This document shows positions 8,317 to 17,156 of a stretch of DNA of 64,000 nucleotides, piece after piece. The stretch spans positions 31,760 through 95,759 of the forward strand of contig JAFGJS010000137.1 in NCBI GenBank assembly GCA_016928995.1. The letters are read 5' to 3'. Under the pieces are notes generated by a model. The model saw nothing but the letters and a program-made list of their open reading frames with translations. It had not been told where the DNA came from and ran no database searches. The DNA comes from Candidatus Sumerlaeota bacterium (GTDB taxonomy: Bacteria > Sumerlaeota > Sumerlaeia > JAFGJS01). Numbering within the stretch: the stretch's first letter is position 1; each line of letters starts with the position of its first letter. The translations under genes and the position numbers were made by a program.

Positions 8317-9710
8317 GGCTCCCGCCTGTGACCGAAGAAGCGTTCCACCTGTTCAAAATTTTCCGCCAGCGTCAGCACGACCACCACGTCGTCGGGCTGA
8401 ATGCGCGTGTCGCCTGTCGGCACCATCGGTTCGCCGTTGCGCAGCAGCGAGGCGATCAGCACGCCATGCGGCAATTTCAGTTCCTTGAGGGGCTGCTCGA
8501 CGATTTTCGTGCGGCTCTGTGCCACGTATTCCATGATGGCCGCCCTGCCGTCCTCGAACAGCGACAGATGCCGCACTTCGCCGCGCTGCACCATCGCCCG
8601 CACGCGGTTGCCGATGATTTCGCGCGGACTCACGGCCAGGTCGATGCCGAACTGCTCAACCGTCGTCACGTAATCCGGCCGGTTCATGATCGTATAGAGC
8701 CGCTTCACGCCCAGCGACTTGGCTTGCAGGCAGCTCATCAGGTTTTGCTCGTCGTGGCCCGTGCTGCCGATGAACAAGTCCGCCTGTTGCACCCGCAGTT
8801 CCTTCAGCAGCGGCAGCCGCGTGCCGTCACCATGCATCACGGTCGTGCGCTGCAGGTGGTCGCTGAGAAAGTCGCAACGGTTGCGATCGACTTCGAGCAG
8901 CGTCACGTTGTACTGCTTATGTTGGTCAAGCATCTGCGCCAGCATGAAGCCTTTAACGCCGCCGCCCATGATGAAGATGCTTTTGATCGGCTCTTCCTGC
9001 TCTTCGGCGATGAAGGTTTCGCCGAATTTCTCCACGCTATCCGGAAAGCCCAGCGCCGTAACCCGGTCGCCCGCTTCCAGCGTCAGGCTGCCCCAGGGCA
9101 CGATCAGCTCATCGCCGCGTCCGATCAGCACGATCAGCATGTCGTCCGGCAGATGCGGCCGCAACGCTGCCAGCGAAAGACCGGTGAAGGCATGATCGGC
9201 GTTCATGCAGAATTGCCGCATTTGCAGCCGGCCGCCGGCGAAGTTTTCAATCGCCACGGCCGCCGGCTGATTGATGTGCTGCACGATCTCCAGCGCCGCG
9301 AGCCATTCGGGGCTGACAATCATGTCGATCCCCAGCAGGCTGCGATACGGGATGCGCTTCGGCTGCGCCAGGTTGCTATGTGGATCGCGCGCCGGCCCTA
9401 CGAGGTAATGCGGTTGCCGTACGCGCGCGATGGCCTTGCGTGCGCCGAGCTGGCGCGAGGTCATCGATGCGAGCAGGTTGGTCTCGTCGTGATCCGTCAG
9501 CCCCAGGAACAGCCGCGCCTCGCCGATGCCCGCCTTGCGCAGCACCTCCGGATTGGTCGCGGAGCCTTCGACGGTTTGAAGGTCGAGGTCGTCAAATTCC
9601 GACAGCCGTTCCGGGCTGAGTTCCACCACGGAAACGTCGTGCTGCTCCTGTTGCAGCAGCTCCGCCACATGCCGCCCGACCGTCCCGGCGCCTGCAATGA
9701 TGATTTTCAT
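8313..9710 (-). CDS. trkA: TrkA potassium channel regulatory subunit (two RCK units)
   Basis: 465 residues from ATG 9710; an upstream TTG at 9734 is less likely because MKIIIAGAGTVGRHVAELL is the classic TrkA start. Two NAD-binding Rossmann domains are seen (GAGTVG near residue 7-12 and FIMGGGVKGFMLAQ near residue 232), each followed by an RCK_C-like domain (for instance LTLEAGDRVTALG and IQPDDVVVVLTLA). It gates the membrane subunit in response to nucleotides. It overlaps trkH by 4 bases and is the first gene of this block; it may also serve the KtrB-type channel further on. Confidence 0.93.
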   Translation of the reverse strand: MKIIIAGAGTVGRHVAELLQQEQHDVSVVELSPERLSEFDDLDLQTVEGSATNPEVLRKAGIGEARLFLGLTDHDETNLLASMTSRQLGARKAIARVRQPHYLVGPARDPHSNLAQPKRIPYRSLLGIDMIVSPEWLAALEIVQHINQPAAVAIENFAGGRLQMRQFCMNADHAFTGLSLAALRPHLPDDMLIVLIGRGDELIVPWGSLTLEAGDRVTALGFPDSVEKFGETFIAEEQEEPIKSIFIMGGGVKGFMLAQMLDQHKQYNVTLLEVDRNRCDFLSDHLQRTTVMHGDGTRLPLLKELRVQQADLFIGSTGHDEQNLMSCLQAKSLGVKRLYTIMNRPDYVTTVEQFGIDLAVSPREIIGNRVRAMVQRGEVRHLSLFEDGRAAIMEYVAQSRTKIVEQPLKELKLPHGVLIASLLRNGEPMVPTGDTRIQPDDVVVVLTLAENFEQVERFFGHRREP

Positions 9711-9815
9711 AAGCGTTGCATTCCATTCATCCAATCTTGCATATCACTGCGCTAACGAAACATGTTCCACGTTGGTTCTGCAAGCGGATTTTGCCGCAAT
9801 GAGAAACGGTGTAAA

Positions 9816-10352
9816 TCAATTTCCATCAGAGATGCTATCCGATTCAAGTTCCTCGCCGGGATCGATTTCGGCGCGTTCGAAGATGTATAGCATAAACGTT
9901 TCCCGGTCTTCCTCGGTTTTTAAACCCCAGGGGCCGTATTTTTCAAAATGAAAGAAGCGGTCGCCTCCCTCCACCTCTACCGGGATGATGCTGAGGTAGA
10001 TGCGATCCACCAGCCGCTTTTGCAGCGCTAGATCATAGATTTGCTGGCCGCCGGTGATCATGATCTCCTCATCCGCGCCCGGACAACCCTCCGCTGTCTC
10101 CAGCGCCGACTCCAGATCGTGACAGACGATCACACCGTCAGGCGCGGCGTAATCCGATTGGCGCGTGATGACGATGTTCGTCCGTCCGGGCAGCGGCTGC
10201 TTCAGCGTTTCGAAAGTCGCGCGGCCCATGATCACGGGCTTGCCGCGCGTGGTCAGCATGAAATGGCGCAAGTCCTCCTTGCACTTCCAGGGGATTTCGG
10301 CGCCCTTGGCAATGCAGCCGTTCCGGTCCGTCGCCACGATGATTGAATTCAT
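9816..10352 (-). CDS. folA: Dihydrofolate reductase
   Basis: 178 residues. It starts with MNSIIVATDRNGCIAKG and continues with PWKCKEDLRHF, where Asp27 is the proton donor position and Trp22 the conserved Met20-loop partner. VIMGRATFETL, NIVITRQ and the glycine pair in IMITGGQQIYDLAL are the NADPH-binding motifs. It reduces dihydrofolate to tetrahydrofolate. The C-terminal tail after residue 165 is acidic and longer than in the E. coli enzyme. It stands alone, divergent from the GNAT gene, with no thyA next to it. Confidence 0.95.
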   Translation of the reverse strand: MNSIIVATDRNGCIAKGAEIPWKCKEDLRHFMLTTRGKPVIMGRATFETLKQPLPGRTNIVITRQSDYAAPDGVIVCHDLESALETAEGCPGADEEIMITGGQQIYDLALQKRLVDRIYLSIIPVEVEGGDRFFHFEKYGPWGLKTEEDRETFMLYIFERAEIDPGEELESDSISDGN

Positions 10353-10566
10353 AACGCATCCACACCGATTCTATTCGATGATTCTCTTTGAATCATCGCC
10401 GCCTTGAAAGCGTCAAGTCAACAGAATCCGCATGCGCGATTGCATCGGAAACGTCCGCTGAATTTTGGATTGCAGGATTAAGTCTTGACGCTCTGCTGGA
10501 GCATGATTATCTCATTCCGGCAAGCAGCGCCGATTTATGTCGCAGACATGCTCGGGAGATCAGCCG

Positions 10567-11028
10567 ATGATCCGAATATTCCGTGAGAACGACGCCATTC
10601 CGCTCCATGAATTGATTTGTGACACCATCGATGTCTCTTATTCAGGTCATTATCCGGCCCGAGCGATTCAATTTTTCAAGGATTACCATTCCGTCAGCAA
10701 TATCATCGAACGCAGCAAGACCGGCGTTATACTGGTTTGCGAAAAAGACGGCGTTGTTGTGGCGACGGGCGCCTTGACCGGTGACGAAATACTCGGCGTT
10801 TTTGTTCGTCCGGAATGCCAGGGGCAAGGATTTGGCAGGATGATCATGAACGAGCTGGAAAGCCGGGCGAAGGCGCATGGCATCCGAGAAACAATCCTGA
10901 GTGTATCATTGCCCTCCCGGAAATTCTACGAAAGCCTCGGTTATGCAGTGCAGGAAGAATGCTCGGTTGATGTCGGCGAAGGCCAATGCTTGATGTATTG
11001 GCTTGGGAAAAAAGAGCTGATTCAATGA
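10567..11028 (+). CDS. GNAT-family N-acetyltransferase
   Basis: 153 residues from ATG 10567, chosen because GGGAG lies 8 bases upstream; an in-frame ATG at 10537 lacks such a site. The acetyl-CoA binding motif A is seen as VRPECQGQGFGRMIMNELE, and motif B as ETILSVSLPSRKFYESLGY. The N-terminal part (RENDAIPLHELICDTI) is the usual GNAT strand and helix. Substrate cannot be told. It is divergent from folA with a gap of 214 bases that must hold both promoters. Confidence 0.9.
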   Translation: MIRIFRENDAIPLHELICDTIDVSYSGHYPARAIQFFKDYHSVSNIIERSKTGVILVCEKDGVVVATGALTGDEILGVFVRPECQGQGFGRMIMNELESRAKAHGIRETILSVSLPSRKFYESLGYAVQEECSVDVGEGQCLMYWLGKKELIQ

Positions 11029-11418
11029 TATGTGCGACCATGGCGCTGTGGGCTGTGCTCGCGTCCCAGAAGGCGCATAGGCCTGATAGTCATACCGCCG
11101 CCTGAGATATGCTTGAATTCAACCGGTTATTTCAAGAAAAGGTGATTTAAGCGCAGGATGGTCTTCGCACACCCAAATAGGCTCACAATACTATCCAGTC
11201 CATCCTGTTTATCCTGTAAAAAAACGAAAAGCGCAATGCCAATTATTAAAAAATTATTTACATCCAACGAATGTTTGATGTAAATTCATCTGGCATTGCT
11301 GAAGAAAGAACGTCATCTTTTGTGGCACATTACAATGCCCCATACAAAATCCAAGCGGTCATCCGGATCTTGTCTGTTTTTATATTGACCTCAAACCCAC
11401 GTCAGGAGCCATGTCATC
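11029..11418. other. Intergenic region without a supported gene
   Basis: 390 bases. Near 11196-11230 it contains tccatcctgtttatcctgt followed by an A-run, a degenerate tandem of the hexamer-like unit atcctgt that I recall as a common dispersed relic in planctomycete-like genomes. The low-GC end before 11419 should carry the promoter of the following secreted protein. Nothing else was recognised. Confidence 0.4.
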
Positions 11419-14091
11419 ATGAAAAAATCTCACTGGATCGCCTGCACCCTCATCCTCCTCCTGACAACCATCGCACAATCAGGGAGCGTGCCATTTTCCC
11501 CGCTCATTGAAATTACTACCTTCGAGACCCAAGATAATTCTATATTTACTGTGGATGTAGATGGCGACGGAGATACGGATATACTCTCAATTAATGATAA
11601 AATCGCTTGGTATGAAAACCAGTTGAATCAGAAGGAGCAGGATTTTGGATCGCGGGAATTGATTGGTACTTTTACAGGCTACAAAAGTTCAATCAATGCC
11701 ATTGATCTAGATGGCGATGACGATGCGGACTTGCTTTACCTTGGTAGTCAACTTCAAACAACGGAAGCCTTAATTCGCTTTGATAGGATCCTTTGGCGTG
11801 AAAACCGGTTGAATCAGGCTGAAGAGGATTTCGGACCTGAAGAAACAATTTTTGAGCATATTACCTATTTCACTGCTCAATCTTATAATATGTATAATCT
11901 TGAATGTGAAGACCTTGACGGCGACGGCGACGCAGACATTATTTATGGAACAGATGCTTCAAACGATAATATAAAATGGTGTGAAAACCGATTGAATCAG
12001 GCAGAGCAGGACTTCAGTATAACACAGTTGATTTCGGTTTTTTATCTTCCCCCAGAAATGCTCAATTATTTTTACCTCGCTGACCTGGACGGCGACGGTG
12101 ATATGGATTTAATATCTTCGTTAATGAAATTGGATAACCTTGGACACTCTGATGTAAATACATACGCATGGCATGAAAACCGATTAAATCAGACACAGCA
12201 TAATTTCGCTTCGAAGCAGATAAATCCAGATTTATGCGGAATTAGGTATGACTTGGACAACGACTGCGATGCAGATAAGTATATTATTGAATCAATCGGA
12301 GGGGATGAACGTGAAATCTCGTGGTATGAAAATCGATTGAATCAGATTGAAGAGGACATTGGTCCGAAACAAGCAATAATAACATTTGCTGCAGGTGAGT
12401 ATTACTCGACATTTGTCGAAGACTTGGACCACGATAGTGACAAGGATATATTACTTGTTTTATCCCCAGTATCAAATTCCAGTTCAAGTTGGAAGATGGT
12501 GTGGTATGAGAACCGGTTGACTCAGGATGAGCAGGATTTTGGTCCACAACAGGTGATCCTCAACGATGGATATCAGATCATCAATGTGGTCGATTTGGAC
12601 AATGACAATGATAATGACATTGTATATACACATGAATCTGGATACGTGCTCTCCTTCGCCTTGAATCACCTTGAACTGACTCAATTGACTGAAAATAAAG
12701 GTTCTACTCAGTGGCATTTTGCGGATGGGGATGTTCGGGATGATACGCAGACGTATATCCTGGTCAACAACGTCAACACCGAAGCGACCACGCTGTCGCT
12801 GAAAGTGCTCTTTGAGGATCGCGAACCCGTGACAATCACCGCGACGGCTGGCGCTTTCTCGCGCTGCACGATTGCGCTGCATGACCGCCTGCCCGCGATG
12901 GGCGTCGAGCCGTGCGGCTTTGGATGCAGCCTGATCTCGAACCTGCCGGTCTTCGCGGAGCGCGCGATGTACGCGCCGGAGCTCGCGCTGCGCGACGGAG
13001 CCCCGGTCACGACCTTCCGCACCCGCGCGACGGCGGCCATCGGCGCGCGCGAACCGTGCACGGAGTGGCTGCTCGCCGAAGGCGCGACGGGCGTTGGCGC
13101 GGGCGGCCAGCCGCGCGAGACGTTCATCTACATTGCCAATCCGAACGCGACCGACGCTGAAGTAGAGGTGGAGTTCCTGCGCGAGGGTGCGGCGCCAGTC
13201 ACGCTGCCGTTGACCATCCCGGCGCAGCGCCGCGCGTCGATCAACTGCGCCGAGGCGGCCGGGCTGGAACAGGCGAATTTCTCGACGCGGGTGTTCTCGA
13301 CAAACGGCGTGGCGGTTGTGGCGGATCGCACGATGGTCGGAGCGGCGGACGGTCTGGCGCGGCAATGGGCGCACGCGTCGCTGGCCGCCGAGGGCGTATC
13401 GACCGCGTGGTATTTCGGCGACGGCTCGCTGGCCGACGGCTGCGAGACGTTCCTCACGCTGGCGAATCCGTCGAGCACGGCGGCGACGGTGAACCTGCGT
13501 TTCCTGCGCGAGAGCGAAGAGCCGTTCACGGCGCAGGTCGCGGTGGCGCCGCTCTCGCGCGAGACAGTGATCCTGAGCGATTATACGGAACTACTCGAGC
13601 GGCGCTTCTCTATTGAGGCGCTAGTGGAGGACGGCAGTCCGGGAATCGTGGCGGAGCGACCAATGTACTGGCGCGCGGCGGGTTATACGCAACGCTCGGG
13701 GGCGTCGGACACGGTGGGTGCGACGCACACGGCCGCGACGTGGTTCATGCCGGAGGGCGCGGTGTATGGGCAGTCGGATTTCGAGTGCGAGTTCGCCGTG
13801 GGCAATCCGAGCACGAGCGACACGCTGGTCGAAGTTGCGTTCATGCTGTCCAACGGCGAGGTCTTGCTGGTCGAGCGCGAGTTGGCGGCCGGCCGCCGCA
13901 TCACGATCCCGGCGAACGACCATCTCGTGAACCCAGGCGGAACGGTTTCATTCTCCACGCTGATCCGCACGACGAACGGCGTGCCGATCATCGCCGACCG
14001 CTCGATGTACGCGCGCAGTCTGCCCAGCGAAGGCGGCATCGCCCGTTTCAGCGGCCACGCCAGCCAGGCCATCTCGCTCGAGGATGAGTGA
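11419..14091 (+). CDS. Secreted FG-GAP/VCBS beta-propeller protein with C-terminal tandem beta domains
   Basis: 890 residues with a signal peptide (KKSHWIACTLILLLTTIAQS). Residues about 30-425 hold seven repeats, each with an Asp-rich calcium loop (DVDGDGDTD, DLDGDDDAD, DLDGDGDAD, DLDGDGDMD, DLDNDCDAD, DLDHDSDKD, DLDNDNDND) and, in six of them, a W-x-ENxLxQ linker such as WYENRLNQ; this predicts a seven-bladed propeller. Residues about 430-885 hold four repeated beta domains starting WHFADGD, EWLLAEGATG, AWYFGDGS and TWFMPEGAVYG, each with a (V/L)NPS/NPN-type strand and an ADR/AERxMY ending. The first part is AT-rich and the second strongly GC-rich. AGGAG at 11402 may be its ribosome site. 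Likely surface adhesion or carbohydrate contact; function unknown. Confidence 0.85.
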   Translation: MKKSHWIACTLILLLTTIAQSGSVPFSPLIEITTFETQDNSIFTVDVDGDGDTDILSINDKIAWYENQLNQKEQDFGSRELIGTFTGYKSSINAIDLDGDDDADLLYLGSQLQTTEALIRFDRILWRENRLNQAEEDFGPEETIFEHITYFTAQSYNMYNLECEDLDGDGDADIIYGTDASNDNIKWCENRLNQAEQDFSITQLISVFYLPPEMLNYFYLADLDGDGDMDLISSLMKLDNLGHSDVNTYAWHENRLNQTQHNFASKQINPDLCGIRYDLDNDCDADKYIIESIGGDEREISWYENRLNQIEEDIGPKQAIITFAAGEYYSTFVEDLDHDSDKDILLVLSPVSNSSSSWKMVWYENRLTQDEQDFGPQQVILNDGYQIINVVDLDNDNDNDIVYTHESGYVLSFALNHLELTQLTENKGSTQWHFADGDVRDDTQTYILVNNVNTEATTLSLKVLFEDREPVTITATAGAFSRCTIALHDRLPAMGVEPCGFGCSLISNLPVFAERAMYAPELALRDGAPVTTFRTRATAAIGAREPCTEWLLAEGATGVGAGGQPRETFIYIANPNATDAEVEVEFLREGAAPVTLPLTIPAQRRASINCAEAAGLEQANFSTRVFSTNGVAVVADRTMVGAADGLARQWAHASLAAEGVSTAWYFGDGSLADGCETFLTLANPSSTAATVNLRFLRESEEPFTAQVAVAPLSRETVILSDYTELLERRFSIEALVEDGSPGIVAERPMYWRAAGYTQRSGASDTVGATHTAATWFMPEGAVYGQSDFECEFAVGNPSTSDTLVEVAFMLSNGEVLLVERELAAGRRITIPANDHLVNPGGTVSFSTLIRTTNGVPIIADRSMYARSLPSEGGIARFSGHASQAISLEDE

Positions 14092-14173
14092 AATTCATCT
14101 TGGGAACCTGCGTAATTTGCAGACTGCATGACCATAAAGATCGGGATAAAAAAGAAAACTGATTGAAAAATAG

Positions 14174-14233
14174 TGGCGCCAGCGAGTTGCCGGGATCAAA
14201 ATCGGCAATGTCATCGCTGGCGTCGCTTTTTTT
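14174..14233 (+). terminator. Rho-independent terminator after the propeller gene
   Basis: The arms ggcgccagcga (14175-14185) and tcgctggcgtc (14213-14223) pair, an inner stem ttgccg/cggcaa stabilises the loop, and a run of T follows from 14226. It lies 83 bases after the stop codon of the propeller gene and just before the GT9 gene, so the latter needs its own promoter. Confidence 0.8.
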
Positions 14234-14271
14234 ATACAGTGATGCGTATTTATAATTTTCGAAATGCGCTT

Positions 14272-15495
14272 ATGTTTCCAATTGAACATATTCAGTACGA
14301 TTGCCGGTTTTATACGGGTTACAAGCCGTGCGGCAAAAATGAGACCTGCTTGAATTGTCCACAGCATCAAGCACGTGAGGCGGCGCATGGCGCGGATGAA
14401 ATGTCGCGTTGGACGTTTAATGGCGGCGCGTTGCCGGAATCGGCAAAGACGGCGTTAATCGTGAAATACGCGGCGGCGGGCGACGTGCTGCGAACGGCGA
14501 GCATCTTGCCGGGACTGCGCAAGCGCTGGCCGGAATTGCGAGTCACGTGGGTTACGCTGCCTGGCGCGTATGCGTTGCTGCGGCGCCATCCGATGATTGA
14601 TGAATTGCTGCTGGCGGACGACGCCGAGGCGGCGGGCGTGCTTGAACGCGAGTTCGATCTGTTGCTGAACTTTGAGAAAGAGACCGAGGCGTGTCTGCTG
14701 GCGAATCGCGCGCGAGCAAACTGTAAGAAGGGATTTTGCCTGACGCCGTTCAATACGCTGGCGGCGTTCGATGCGGACTCGAATGATGCGTTGCAGCTGG
14801 GGCTTGATGACGAGTTAAAATTTCGGTTAAATCGCAAGACTTATCCGGAAATCATTTATGAAATGGCCGGTCTGGAGTATGCGAGCGAGATGTATGTCAT
14901 GCGGCTGGGCGATGAGGAGCGCGCGGCGCGCGAGCGTCTGCTGGAGCGGCATCCGCGCAAGCCGGGCGAGGTCTGGATCGGCGTGCACACCGGCTGCGGT
15001 CCGGTGTTCGCCACCAAGCAATGGACGCTGGACGGCTTCGTTGACGTATTCCATCATTTTCAGGATCGCGACAACGTGCGGCTAGTGCTGTTCGGCGGCG
15101 AGCGCGAGCGCGAGTTCAATCGGAGTTTAATCGAGCACGCCGGGCATGCGCGCGTGATCGACACAGGCTGCGACAATTCGCTTGCGGAGTTCGTCGGCAT
15201 GGTGGACGCCTGCGACGTGTTGCTATCGGGCGACACGCTGGCGCTGCATGTAGGCGTGGCGCTGGGCAAGCGTGTCGTCACGTTCATCGGGCCGACCAGC
15301 GCATCAGAGCTCGATCTTTTCGGGCGAGGAGAGCAGCTTGTCACGGATTTTTCCTGCGCGCCGTGCTACAAGAAGCAATGTCCGCTGGACGTGTCGTGCA
15401 TGCAGGCGCTCCCGGCGTCCACGGTGATCGCCGCGCTGGAACGACAATTGAACGCCACGCGCGAGGAGTCGGACGCGATGGATGCGAAGCCATGA
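14272..15495 (+). CDS. Glycosyltransferase family 9 (heptosyltransferase-like) with N-terminal Cys motif
   Basis: 407 residues from ATG 14272; further upstream starts would fall inside the terminator. The N-terminus has a cysteine cluster (CRFYTGYKPCGKNETCLNCP, Cys near residues 9, 18, 24 and 27) that may bind a metal. The core has KYAAAGDVLRTASILPGLRK, the GT9 start, and the acceptor/donor region IGVHTGCGPVFATKQW, then DACDVLLSGDTLALHVGVAL and FIGPTSASELDLFG, the conserved ADP-sugar binding end. Family members add heptose or related sugars to LPS core. The stop codon overlaps the start of a GT-C-like membrane protein, so they form one unit. Confidence 0.85.
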   Translation: MFPIEHIQYDCRFYTGYKPCGKNETCLNCPQHQAREAAHGADEMSRWTFNGGALPESAKTALIVKYAAAGDVLRTASILPGLRKRWPELRVTWVTLPGAYALLRRHPMIDELLLADDAEAAGVLEREFDLLLNFEKETEACLLANRARANCKKGFCLTPFNTLAAFDADSNDALQLGLDDELKFRLNRKTYPEIIYEMAGLEYASEMYVMRLGDEERAARERLLERHPRKPGEVWIGVHTGCGPVFATKQWTLDGFVDVFHHFQDRDNVRLVLFGGEREREFNRSLIEHAGHARVIDTGCDNSLAEFVGMVDACDVLLSGDTLALHVGVALGKRVVTFIGPTSASELDLFGRGEQLVTDFSCAPCYKKQCPLDVSCMQALPASTVIAALERQLNATREESDAMDAKP

Positions 15496-17156
15496 AACCT
15501 GAAACACGTGGGAATCTTGCGTCGAGGATTTTGTCCGGCTTGATGCTGGCGCCGTTGTTGCTGCTGGCGCCGGCGGCGCTGGAGGTGATCAGGTTTGCCG
15601 CGCAGTGCATTCAGTTTCCGTATCAGCTCGATCCCGAAGAGGGGGCGCTGCTGTTTCAGTCGATGATGCTGCGCCACGGCGAGTTGTTCTATCGTCCGTT
15701 ATTGGATTATCCCTATATCGCCGGAACGTACGCGCCGTTGTATCATGCGGCGAACGCGCTGATGTTGTTGTTCTTTGATCCGGGATTCGCGCCGGGGCGC
15801 GTGATGAGTCTGGCGGCGGTGATCGCCACGTTGCTGTGCGCCGCTGCGATCTTGTGGCGTCAGACGCGCTACCCATTCATCTCGCTGTGCTGCCCGTTGT
15901 TTTATCTCGTGTCGTATTCGATGGTGTACTGGATCGGATTTTATCGCGTGGATCTGACGGCGATCGCGCTGAATGCGGCGGGGCTGGCAGCGTTGTTCGC
16001 GGCGCAGGAGCGGCGCAACTGGCATGCCTGGCTGGCCGGGGCGATGTTTCTGCTGGCGGGTTACACCAAGCAAAGCCAACTGGCCGCGCCGCTGGCAGCG
16101 ATGATTTATCTGCTCTGCACGGATCGCAAATCGGCGTGGCGCGTGGCGGCGGTCTGGATCGGCGGCGGTGTCTTGATTTTCGCGGCGCTGAACGTGATCA
16201 CACGCGGTCAGTTTTATATTCACACCGTGCGGTTCAACGCCAATGAATTTGAGTGGCGGCAGCTGCCCGGCAATCTGCGGCACTTGCGCAACTTTAACCT
16301 GTGGTTTGCGCTGGGAGGGGCTTGGTCGGTTGTTTATCTCATTTATGCCGCGATTCGCGACCGCATGTTTGCGAACGAAACGGATGTGGCATTGGCGGTT
16401 CAAGACCCACCCGACATGCTTGATCCGCGAAAAGGCGATTCGCTTTTTTTTGTGCTGTATGCCGCGCTGTGCATGCTCTATATCGTTGGTCTGGCGAAAA
16501 AGGGTTCTTCGTATAATTATGTGCTGGAGCCGCTGCTATCCATGGGATTGCTGGTGGGCGTCGGCGCCGGACGCATGCTGGATGAACGGCTTGTGCATCC
16601 TGCGGAACGTCCGCGAAAGAAGCTGTGGATTTATAGCGGCTATGCGGCATTCATCATATTGCTTGCGTTGTTGACGCTGCATAGTTGGCAGCTGACTTCT
16701 GGCGGCTTTCCGCGTCCGGAGAATCGTTTCCGCAAAGTGATGTTCTGGCGCGAGAGGACCCATTTATCCAACGGCGCCCCATTGCAGGCGGGCAATCGCG
16801 CATTGACGGCGGTGCGGCAAGTTCCGGGCGAAGTCTATAGCGAACTGCCGATTTTCAGCATTCTCGCCGGCCGACAACCGCATTTTCAGCCATTCATCAT
16901 GAGCCGCCTTGCGCGCGAGGGAAAGTGGGATCAAAGCGGCTTTGTGCGCGATTTGCGCGCAGGCCGATTCGCGCTGTTGATCCTGGCCGAGCCGATTGAA
17001 ACCATGGATCCGCGCACGGGCACGAATCTTTACACCGCGGAGATGGCGGCGGCGATGCGCCATACGTACCGGCGAGCCGGCGCCGATGGCTGTCCGGGAT
17101 GGTTCGATTTGTATTATTATACACCCAGAAGCAACGGCGTTCAAAAGAGCAGGTGA
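15492..17156 (+). CDS. GT-C-fold membrane glycosyltransferase-like protein
   Basis: 554 residues from ATG 15492, overlapping the GT9 stop by 4 bases. About ten membrane helices. The first loop after helix 1 has LDPEEGALLFQSMMLRHGEL followed by YRPLLDYPYIAGTYAPLYH, an acidic motif in the position typical of dolichyl- or undecaprenyl-phosphate-sugar dependent transferases (GT39/GT83-like). The C-terminal 150 residues are soluble and probably periplasmic. Translational coupling to GT9 suggests a shared role in surface glycan building. The final 16 bases overlap the convergent radical SAM gene. The exact sugar is unknown. Confidence 0.7.
   Translation: MKPETRGNLASRILSGLMLAPLLLLAPAALEVIRFAAQCIQFPYQLDPEEGALLFQSMMLRHGELFYRPLLDYPYIAGTYAPLYHAANALMLLFFDPGFAPGRVMSLAAVIATLLCAAAILWRQTRYPFISLCCPLFYLVSYSMVYWIGFYRVDLTAIALNAAGLAALFAAQERRNWHAWLAGAMFLLAGYTKQSQLAAPLAAMIYLLCTDRKSAWRVAAVWIGGGVLIFAALNVITRGQFYIHTVRFNANEFEWRQLPGNLRHLRNFNLWFALGGAWSVVYLIYAAIRDRMFANETDVALAVQDPPDMLDPRKGDSLFFVLYAALCMLYIVGLAKKGSSYNYVLEPLLSMGLLVGVGAGRMLDERLVHPAERPRKKLWIYSGYAAFIILLALLTLHSWQLTSGGFPRPENRFRKVMFWRERTHLSNGAPLQAGNRALTAVRQVPGEVYSELPIFSILAGRQPHFQPFIMSRLAREGKWDQSGFVRDLRAGRFALLILAEPIETMDPRTGTNLYTAEMAAAMRHTYRRAGADGCPGWFDLYYYTPRSNGVQKSR

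Noticed and set aside
8328-9755. Long plus-strand open frame of 475 codons opposite trkA
   Set aside because: It is rich in His, Arg and Gln and mirrors the GC-rich trkA codons; trkA itself has complete motifs, so this is a shadow.
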